Source of the DNA: Actinobaculum sp. 313
GTDB taxonomy: Bacteria; Actinomycetota; Actinomycetes; Actinomycetales; Actinomycetaceae
Direction of reading: 5' to 3'
Assembly: GCF_003073475.1 (NCBI RefSeq)
Contig: NZ_CP029033.1
Span: forward strand, 2,704,962 to 2,768,961
DNA: 64,000 nucleotides
The notes below the pieces were generated by a model. It saw only the letters and a program-made list of their open reading frames with translations, searched no databases and was not told where the DNA came from. The position numbers and the translations under genes are program-made. Positions 57,622-64,000 of the stretch are shown in pieces. Positions within the stretch are counted from its first letter, which is position 1, and each line of letters begins with the position of its first letter.

Positions 57622-58290
57622 TGTTGGGTACCGCCACGTCAGATACCGCCTCCCCAGCCAAGGTAGAACGCCGTGGCACAACCACGCGCGCACACACCGA
57701 GATACGACACAAGTGGCAAATCTGCCCGCATGACTGCTACTCCCAAGCCGATGTCCCTGCCGTATAACGGCGGCATAGTTGCTATGATAAATCCCGTTGG
57801 ACCGACCGCATTCGGCATCGTTTACACTAATGGCTCCCGATGCCAAGAGAACCTTGATGCCCATTGCTCTGCATCACCTTGCAATCTTCCGGCTTGCGTC
57901 TACCGCCCGCCGCACAGCTAAGACCTGTTCTTTCACGCGAGTCTACTACCGCCTCCACCGCACTCCGCCATCAACATGTGTAGTGTTGTTACCCTGTCAC
58001 TCCGTGGCCTCGGTGCCGATTGACCCTTCAGCCCTCACTCCTGTGCGCACTGCAGCCAGCTGCTCCAACGCTACGCACCAGGGCTGCCACCGCACGAAAT
58101 AATGCTATGATAGCTAGCATCGATGCCTGTAGTGCACTCTGGCGATGCTGCTGCAACCACTCTACCGATCAAGGATTCGTTCTGTCCGGCGACAGCGGGC
58201 TTGCACATCGCATGCGCCAGCCTGCCCAATACGCGGTCCATCCTTTCCCTTACAGCCTCGTTAGCTCTTCCCCGGCGATGTCACGCGCTC

Positions 58291-58340
58291 CTACGCCCGG
58301 GCATATAGGGCGAACCTACGCCCGGGCATATAGGGCGAAC
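58291..58340. repeat. 25-bp tandem duplication
   Basis: Two identical units begin CTACGCCCGGGCATATAGGG at 58291 and 58316; a diverged third copy starts near 58376. Each unit is partly dyad-symmetric (CGCCC/GGGCG). Confidence 0.85.
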
Positions 58341-58509
58341 TAGTCGCGGGAGCGACCTAGGACATTACGCGCTTGCACGCCCGGGCACTGTAGGGGCCAT
58401 AAACTCCTGCCTCCGGTTCGCCGCGACTTCCCAACCAGAGCTCAGCCAGCCCTAACAATAGCTACCCCAACAACAGCCGCCCGCGACAGCACCAGCGGCG
58501 ACGACCCAG

Positions 58510-59160
58510 CTAAGCCTGCTTACGGACCTCGACGACCCTTGTCGCCTCATCACACCCGAAGGGCGTTACAAGATGTACATCCACCCACTGTGCACGTGCG
58601 CGTCGCAACTCCCGATCCGAGGCCGCGATCTCCTCCTCGATCCGCGCACCTTTAAGAGCTACCAATGAACCCCCACGCTTTACCAGCGGCATCGTCATCG
58701 GCAAGAGTTTCTTCAGTGCAGCAACCGCCCGCGCTGTAACCACATCCGCAATCATCTTGCCGTGCAGTTCCTCTGAACGTGCATGTGCGACTTTGACATT
58801 GGCAAGTTGTAGCTCTCTCGCCACCAGGCTTAGCCAAGTGCACCGCCGCTCCATGGATTCCACGAGGGTAACACCGGTATCAGGTCGGAGCACTGCCAGC
58901 ACGATTCCAGGGAATCCTGCCCCCGAACCAACATCGATGACCCGCGCGTTCTTGGGTACATACTCGAGGATCGCGGTCGAGTTGAGTATGTGCCGGGTCC
59001 ATAAGCGTTGACCCTCACGCGGTCCGATAAGACCTTGCCGTTCACCTTCGCGTTCCAAAAGGCTCGCGTACCCCAACAGTTGATCCCACGCTAGGCCGAA
59101 GTGCTCCGCACCCCCGAGGGGTGCCGGTTCGAAACCCAACAACTCGCTCTCTTCATTCAT
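58510..59160 (-). CDS. rsmG: 16S rRNA (guanine-N7)-methyltransferase RsmG
   Basis: 216 residues. The SAM loop VIDVGSGAGFPGIVLAVLRPD near 72 and the preceding LWTRHILNSTAILEY are typical of RsmG (GidB), followed by LVESMERRCTWLSLVAREL and the VTARAVAALKKLLP strand. It methylates G527 of 16S rRNA. It keeps its usual place between jag/yidC and parAB, but both spacers are much enlarged here. Confidence 0.94.
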   Translation of the reverse strand: MNEESELLGFEPAPLGGAEHFGLAWDQLLGYASLLEREGERQGLIGPREGQRLWTRHILNSTAILEYVPKNARVIDVGSGAGFPGIVLAVLRPDTGVTLVESMERRCTWLSLVARELQLANVKVAHARSEELHGKMIADVVTARAVAALKKLLPMTMPLVKRGGSLVALKGARIEEEIAASDRELRRARAQWVDVHLVTPFGCDEATRVVEVRKQA

Positions 59161-60149
59161 TCTTCAGTTGCACCGTTCATGTTTCTCGGACCCACCGGAC
59201 CTCGCTACACACCGACCGCAGACAGCTCTACCATCGTCAGTCAATTGCTTCACCATCCTAAACGCTGACCTCTTCAGATGTTACTTGGAGAGATCATCTC
59301 TGTGGTCGCGATACGGGTCGTAGCCCTGCCACCGCATCGGACCCCAGACCAATAGCGACATCCGCCCCGGAGTATTACCGTGTTCTCGCGCGGATCTCAA
59401 CCCTTTTGCAACCGTTCCACGTCGGCTAATATGACACCCGGCACCGCGACGCACGTAGTTCTCACCGCCTGGCTTCTGTTCCGCCCAAAAAATTCGCCGC
59501 AGCAAACCCAGATCGACACAAACCACCTGAATCTTCCCGTCTCCAACCCGCGAACCAGCTCCCAAAATCCAAGGCAATCATGACAGCCGTAGAATCCGAC
59601 CCGTACCGATGCCGAGCCTTATGCTCCACCAACGGTCAGCTTAGGACCCGCAGTCGGCCCAGGCGGCCAATCCGATTGCCCCCATCAGCGAGCGGGAAGA
59701 ATCGCGCGCCGAACTCTCCACACGCCGCAACCACCCGCCCATCTAGCATCCGAAAACCCACCTGCCCGACCTCTCCACAGGCCAGAACCACCCGTCCACT
59801 CCACCTAGCATCCGGAAAGAACAGCACCGCGAGTTCGAGCTCACCATACGCACCAACCGGACTACTTTTCGCCTTATGGCCGTCTGTCAGGTCCGTCGAG
59901 CTCACCATACGCACGGACAGCACTGGAGACCTCACCGTTCAGATAGCGCGTGAATAACGCCCGAACGCCATTTCCGCAGCTGCCATCGGTGAAAACCTCA
60001 CCGGCGCTAGCCCGCACACCGCATTCAAGCCCACCGTCCCCGTCAAAGTCCGCAGTGCGCATTAAACACGTCGCCGACGCCGAGGAGTTCGGCGTCGGCT
60101 TCGCGTCTACAAGTACTCCGCGTACGCGGTTTCTCTTCCGCGCGGCGGC
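59161..60149. other. Long rsmG-jag spacer with about 57-bp degenerate repeats
   Basis: No gene I can support in 989 bases. Between about 59690 and 59935 the minus strand repeats a unit of about 57 bases; translated it gives GRVVLACGEVGQVGF then GRVVAACGEFGARFF, and TATGGTGAGCTCG-like words recur twice. A 98-codon frame (59281-59577, minus) ends WQGYDPYRDHRDDLSK but has no ribosome site or recognisable family. Confidence 0.4.
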
Positions 60150-60686
60150 TTACTCCTCGTCGTCGAAATCCTCTTCCGTTACGATTTCTTCGAGGCTGAT
60201 AATCACGTGCCGCGCATTGCCGACGCCTTCAGAATCCGAATACAGACCGGACTGCGCCACGATATCGTGTACCACCTTGCGCTCGAAGGGATTCATCGGC
60301 TCGAGCGAAACGGTCTTCCCGGTATCGGTAACACGAGCCACCGCCTTGCGGGCGATCTTCGCAATCTCATTGCGACGGTTCTCACGGAAGCCGAGAATGT
60401 CCAGCATGAGTCGGCTTCGTTCGCCGGTCTGGCTCTGCACGGCAAGACGTGTCAGTTCTTGTAGTGCATCAAGCACTTCGCCGTCCTGCCCGACAAGCCG
60501 TCGCAACCGACGGTCTTCCTTACCATCGGTCACAATGGCCAAAGACGCGCGATCCGCTTCAACTGCAATCTCAATATCGCCGTCGAGGTCAGCGATGTCG
60601 AGCAGTTCTTCTAGATAATCTGCCGCGAAGTCACCTTCCTCATCTAGCTTCTTCAAGAGATCGCTATTATCGAGTGTTTCGCTCAT
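60150..60686 (-). CDS. jag: RNA-binding protein Jag/KhpB
   Basis: 178 residues. After an acidic N-terminus the KH-like domain (VEADRASLAIVTDGKEDRRL, then LVGQDGEVLDALQELTRLAV) leads to an R3H domain with KAVARVTDTGKTVSLEPMNP and ERKVVHDIVAQ. The protein binds RNA and in several Gram-positives affects cell-wall synthesis. GGAAGGAAA precedes the ATG. It lies 62 bases after yidC, the conserved order. The C-terminus is very acidic. Confidence 0.93.
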   Translation of the reverse strand: MSETLDNSDLLKKLDEEGDFAADYLEELLDIADLDGDIEIAVEADRASLAIVTDGKEDRRLRRLVGQDGEVLDALQELTRLAVQSQTGERSRLMLDILGFRENRRNEIAKIARKAVARVTDTGKTVSLEPMNPFERKVVHDIVAQSGLYSDSEGVGNARHVIISLEEIVTEEDFDDEE

Positions 60687-60748
60687 AGTGGTTTCCTTCC
60701 TCTCACAAGTCTGTTGTCGCTGCGCCGCGAACGTGAACCCCGCGGTAG

Positions 60749-61963
60749 CTAGAAATTCCTCTTCTTCTGATTCTGCTGCTGCTTCTTCTTACGCTGTTGC
60801 TGCTTGGCCCGCGAACGCTGCCGTTCCGCCTGCCGACGCTCGTAGCGTTTCCGAGCGCGTTCGGCATCCGTCAAACCATCCTTACCGCGGACCTCATGCT
60901 CTCCCTCGTTACTCGCGGTCGCCTCGTTCGCGTCGACGTCGCCTGCCATCGCTGCCTGAGCACTCGCAGTTCTATCCACTTGCTCCTTCGGAGTTGCCTT
61001 AGCAGCCGCTTTCTTCGCACGACTCTTTCCAACCGGCTGTTGGCGCTGGCCGACGGAGCGCACTTCACTGGCGGCCTCACTATCTTCTTCCGGAGGCAAT
61101 CCCTTGGCAATGCGGCGCTGACGCAGCCGCTCCTGGCGTTCCTTGTACGCCTTGGAACCTGGAGTCGGATTGTTCCGGATGAACCACGCCTGCTGGCCCA
61201 TGTTCCAGAAGTTTCCTGCCACCCAGTACACAAGCACGCCGATTTGGAAGGCCACGCCGGTCACCAAATAGATAGCCGGCATACCGTAGAGCATGTACTT
61301 CTGCATCTGATACGCCGGGTTGGACCGATCCATCGATGACTCCGGCATGTTCTTCATCGTCAGCTGCTTTTGTGTAAAGAACATCGTCAAACTGAGCAGT
61401 AGAACAAACAGTGCCGCAATGATTCGCACCCGTAGGCTCAAGGAAGGATCGGCTCCTGGCTGGGAGAAAGACGCCGAAAGTGGCGCTCCGAAAACCGTTG
61501 AGTTCTCGAACTCAGCCGCAATGTTCGTGTCTATCGGACCCAGTGCGCCGCGATTACCGGAGGCGATACTCGGGAAAGCGTAGAGCACCCGGTACAACGA
61601 GAAGAGAATCGGCATCTGTACTAGCATCGGCAGGCACGAAGCAAATGGAGATGTACCGTGCTTGCGGTACAGCGCCTGCATCTCTTCCTGCTGCCGTTGC
61701 TGCGAAAGACGATCCTTTTTTCCCTTGTACTTCTTCTGAATCTTCTGGATCTCGGGCTGAAGGATCTGAGTTTGGCGCGAGGCTCGGATCTGCCGGTTGT
61801 ACAGGGGCAGCACTATCAATCGGACAACAATAGTCAAGCCGATAATCGACAGCACCCAGGCCGGTCCGGCACCAGCATCCATACCGATGGCGGTCAGTCC
61901 TTGATGAATGCCGTACATAACCCATGCGACCAACCACATGATCGGGTGAAGGATAGTATCCAC
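60749..61963 (-). CDS. yidC: Membrane protein insertase YidC
   Basis: 404 residues, actinobacterial short form without the large periplasmic domain. A first helix region (PIMWLVAWVMYGIHQGLTAI), then VLSIIGLTIVVRLIVLPLYNRQIRASRQTQ, PFASCLPMLVQMPILFSLYRVLY and MLYGMPAIYLVTGVAFQIGVLVYWVAGNFWNM mark the conserved 60KD_IMP fold. The C-terminal 110 residues are Lys/Arg/Gln-rich and probably touch the ribosome. GTG start with AAGAAGAG upstream. Confidence 0.95.
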   Translation of the reverse strand: MDTILHPIMWLVAWVMYGIHQGLTAIGMDAGAGPAWVLSIIGLTIVVRLIVLPLYNRQIRASRQTQILQPEIQKIQKKYKGKKDRLSQQRQQEEMQALYRKHGTSPFASCLPMLVQMPILFSLYRVLYAFPSIASGNRGALGPIDTNIAAEFENSTVFGAPLSASFSQPGADPSLSLRVRIIAALFVLLLSLTMFFTQKQLTMKNMPESSMDRSNPAYQMQKYMLYGMPAIYLVTGVAFQIGVLVYWVAGNFWNMGQQAWFIRNNPTPGSKAYKERQERLRQRRIAKGLPPEEDSEAASEVRSVGQRQQPVGKSRAKKAAAKATPKEQVDRTASAQAAMAGDVDANEATASNEGEHEVRGKDGLTDAERARKRYERRQAERQRSRAKQQQRKKKQQQNQKKRNF

Positions 61964-62015
61964 AGCTCTTCTTTCACTACCGCGAGCTCACGCCCGCATT
62001 CTCGATGTACTGCCC

Positions 62016-62354
62016 TTATTCCTCATCGCCCTGGCCGCGTTGGCCTGATGAGATCATCAGTTCGTGATCTTCCTGCGCGTACAACGCCATGAGTTCGGAG
62101 TGGTCGAGCGGAGCCGACGGCCATTTTCCCCGAGCCGGTACCCGATCAACACCACCTTTACTCCACGGATTGCAGCGCAAGATTCTCCAGACACTGAGAA
62201 GTGTACCTTTGACCACCCCATGAATTCGAAGCGCGCCATAAGCGTACTGGGAGCAACTCGGTGCATAGCGGCAAGTTGCCGGTAGCGCCGCCGAAATTGT
62301 CCTCTGGTACCAACGGATTGCCGCGAGGAGGGCGCATGTCACCGGATTTATCAC
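62016..62354 (-). CDS. yidD: Membrane protein insertion efficiency factor YidD
   Basis: 112 residues. IRWYQRTISAALPATCRYAPSCSQY and the following AYGALRIHGVVKGTLLSVWRILRCNPW are the YidD (DUF37) signature with its conserved cysteines. It aids YidC-dependent insertion. The GTG start overlaps the rnpA stop (GTGA), so translation is coupled. Confidence 0.95.
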   Translation of the reverse strand: MINPVTCALLAAIRWYQRTISAALPATCRYAPSCSQYAYGALRIHGVVKGTLLSVWRILRCNPWSKGGVDRVPARGKWPSAPLDHSELMALYAQEDHELMISSGQRGQGDEE

Positions 62355-62845
62355 GGCTGTCCTCCTTGACCTTCCGCTACGACGCCGACTTCGTCAGTTC
62401 GCTGTGCACCGGATTCCGCATTAGTGGTGAGGGCACCAGGCTGTTGCCGACCACAGGTCGAACTAGATGCTCGTTCCGCCTTGTTTCGCGCTCGACGGAT
62501 CCCTTCATCCACATCTGCGGCAAGCTCTTGTGATGTCACGCCACGTGCTGCAGGCAGCGCGCGAACGGCTACCAATTCACCCGCCGTGAATTGTGGCAAC
62601 CGATCTCGCAGAATATGCCGCAACTGGCGGGAGAGACGATGCCGAAGCACGGAGTTACCAACGCTTTTAGGTACGACAAAGCCGACCTTCACGGGGTGGA
62701 GGTCGGCTGAGCTTCCCGCCGAAATTACGTCTTGAGTAGATGGAGTGTAGATCGATACGACGAGCCGCTTCGTCCTGCCACGCGCACCACGCATGGCCTG
62801 AACAAACTCAACCGATCGTCGCATCCGATGGTCGGCGGGCAGCAT
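62351..62845 (-). CDS. rnpA: Ribonuclease P protein component
   Basis: 164 residues, with a 45-residue low-complexity C-terminal tail beyond the usual 115-120. MLPADHRMRRSVEFVQAMR, VGFVVPKSVGNSVLRHRLSR and QLRHILRD are the RnpA signature, including the basic RNR-like region. It partners the catalytic RNA in tRNA 5' maturation. ATG at 62845 was chosen; the GTG three bases before is possible. It begins directly after the rpmH stop. Confidence 0.94.
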   Translation of the reverse strand: MLPADHRMRRSVEFVQAMRGARGRTKRLVVSIYTPSTQDVISAGSSADLHPVKVGFVVPKSVGNSVLRHRLSRQLRHILRDRLPQFTAGELVAVRALPAARGVTSQELAADVDEGIRRARNKAERASSSTCGRQQPGALTTNAESGAQRTDEVGVVAEGQGGQP

Positions 62846-62848
62846 CAC

Positions 62849-62986
62849 TCACGCTGAAAGCTTTGCGCGGCCCTTACGGCGACGAGCAGCGATAACGGCC
62901 CGGCCAGCCCGCGTGCTCATGCGCTTGCGGAAGCCGTGCACTCGGGCGCGGTGACGATTATTCGGCTGATAAGTCCGCTTGGTCAC
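62849..62986 (-). CDS. rpmH: 50S ribosomal protein L34
   Basis: 45 residues: [20 protein letters not shown] then [19 protein letters not shown], the invariant L34 sequence. The GTG start has GGAG at a good distance. First gene of the rpmH-rnpA-yidD-yidC-jag-rsmG run that leads away from the origin. Confidence 0.97.
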   Translation of the reverse strand: MTKRTYQPNNRHRARVHGFRKRMSTRAGRAVIAARRRKGRAKLSA

Positions 62987-64000
62987 TTTGACTCCTTGGA
63001 GCAGAACGCAGGATAAACCTGCCTGACAAAAACAACGCGGCACTCCCCGACGGAGAGCACAGCATCTACATAACTCTAGGCGATGCGGCTCAGCCGGGTC
63101 AATCTTTGAAGCTGTGCGCCAGTTCACCGGTACGCCGCACCCGAGCCGCCATTACTATGGGCGACGTCGGCGCGGTATTCCACATACAAGACAACACCTG
63201 GTTGCACACGTAGTGCAATATCTGACGACGTCGGCGCCGTCTGGTGCGGTGATCACGTCGTGTTGCGTGTGTGGGGCAATATCACTCTCACTGGAAAATA
63301 TCCAGCGTCTCAGACACCGCGCTACGTACAGGGCATCATCTACGCTTCGGCATCGCTCCACAATAGACAGCATCTCAAGAGCCCGCTGCTTCCGCAGCCA
63401 CACACCCCATCCAAGGCAGCGAACGCCGTGAGACCAGAACGTTGCTACGAGCGCGGAGTTCAGCGCCGCCTTTAATCGAACGCTCCTCGTAAGGCCCGCA
63501 TACAGATCTGTTCCTCCTGCGACGCGGAGTCATTTCACAATATGTACAGCGCCACCCGCGACACCCTTGATAGCCCAGCCATTCATCCACAAGTCGGCCG
63601 ATTGCGCTAATGGCCGACAAGGACCCATTGCTCAGACTTCTCGGGGATCTCGATAACATCAAAACACCGATACGCCAACGATCTCGCAACCTGCGGTCGG
63701 GGTCACTCGACTTCAAACTTGATTCATTCCAAATTACTCGACTTTTCATTCTTCTTCCACACCTGTGGACAAACTACCTGCAGCGGTTTTCGCGCAGGTT
63801 CGCGGACCGTCGCCCCCAAAACTACACGCGTGTAATTTCCACAGCTGTGCAGAATCCTGTGGATAAATCGAATGCGGAATCGCGAGCGGTGGCCTAATAT
63901 GGCAAGAGTCTGATGAATACGGGCGCAAAGCGGGCAGGCTTTACGCCATGAACCGGCCATACCGGGCGGTAGGTCCACACACTGAGTAGGAGACAGCAGT
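62987..64000. other. rpmH-dnaA spacer with DnaA boxes
   Basis: No gene is present in 1014 bases. DnaA-box matches are TCATCCACA (63583-63591), TTGTCCACA (minus strand, 63764-63772) and a perfect TTATCCACA (minus strand, 63858-63866). The last bases of the window (TAGGAGACAGCAGT) look like the ribosome site region of the next gene, expected to be dnaA. It therefore holds the dnaA promoter and possibly part of oriC. Confidence 0.7.

Larger units (their letters stand above)
52691..58509. other. parS: 5.8-kb gene-free parS field (candidate centromere)
   Basis: No reading frame here looks like a protein: the open frames are short, overlap on all strands, are rich in Arg/Ser/Pro and lack ribosome sites. 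The stretch contains eleven parS or parS-like sites between 53910 and 57621, a 57-bp inverted pair (56090-56146 and 57287-57343), duplicated 17-bp words (52872-52906) and a 25-bp tandem duplication (58291-58340). rsmG and parAB are usually adjacent, so this spacer is unusual in both size and content. Confidence 0.85.

Noticed and set aside
52691..58509. Many open frames up to about 165 codons in the parA-rsmG interval
   Set aside because: They overlap on several strands, have Arg/Ser/Pro-rich composition typical of random GC-rich DNA, lack ribosome sites and match no family I know.
59281..59577. 98-codon minus-strand frame in the rsmG-jag spacer
   Set aside because: No ribosome site, no recognisable motif, and it lies in a repeat-rich spacer; mentioned only within the spacer entry.

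Overview
The window reads as about 64 kb of a high-GC Gram-positive (actinobacterial) chromosome next to the replication origin. The right end has rpmH, rnpA, yidD, yidC, jag, rsmG, parA and parB in the usual actinobacterial order. rpmH is followed by about 1 kb with DnaA boxes, where dnaA would be expected just beyond the window. GTG starts, parS sequences of the TGTTTCACGTGAAACA type, a padR-ino1 pair and a UGP-type galactose operon suggest a member of the Actinomycetaceae or a relative. That placement is inference.

Layout. 1-1680: hydantoin/Asp-Glu racemase (cut by the window edge) and an IclR regulator. 2012-3322: MATE exporter. 3288-11345: galactose block, with galK, a UDP-sugar pyrophosphorylase, aldose epimerase and a LacI regulator on the minus strand, and a sodium symporter, a small membrane protein and galE divergent on the plus strand. 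No classical galT is present. 11441-17730: four-carbon acid-sugar block (SMP-30 lactonase, GntP permease, dehydrogenase, OtnK-type kinase, GntR regulator). 18006-19606: rpsF-ssb-rpsR-rplI. 19750-25792: penicillin-binding protein, AI-2E permease, PadR regulator and inositol-phosphate synthase. 26234-31223: accessory island with a XamI-like restriction-modification system and a decayed IS3-family element. 31264-46385: MFS exporter, CCA-adding enzyme, Nudix hydrolase, DUF6049-like envelope protein, pseudokinase-like membrane protein, trxB, an inserted AlbA_2-type gene bracketed by a duplicated trxB end, a second MFS exporter and a thioredoxin-like protein. 47044-49601: PLP aminotransferase and a D-Ala-D-Ala-ligase-like enzyme. 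49944-64000: parB, parA, a 5.8-kb gene-free stretch holding eleven parS or parS-like sites, then rsmG, jag, yidC, yidD, rnpA, rpmH and the dnaA-proximal spacer.

Three regions deserve most attention. First, the gene-free parS field between parA and rsmG looks like a dedicated centromere. Second, the AlbA_2 gene sits between two identical 275-bp copies of the trxB 3' end and has tandem palindromes at its promoter. Third, the restriction-modification promoter has GTCGAC on each side of its -10 box; GTCGAC is the XamI sequence as I recall it.

A caution for every user of this sequence: at least thirteen reading-frame breaks can each be repaired by adding one G or C to an existing run of 3-5 G/C. 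They lie in the symporter, SMP-30, OtnK, ssb, AI-2E (two), methylase, MFS (two), CCA enzyme and transposase (three). This looks like systematic homopolymer under-calling in the assembly rather than thirteen real mutations, so most genes marked frameshifted here are probably intact in the organism.
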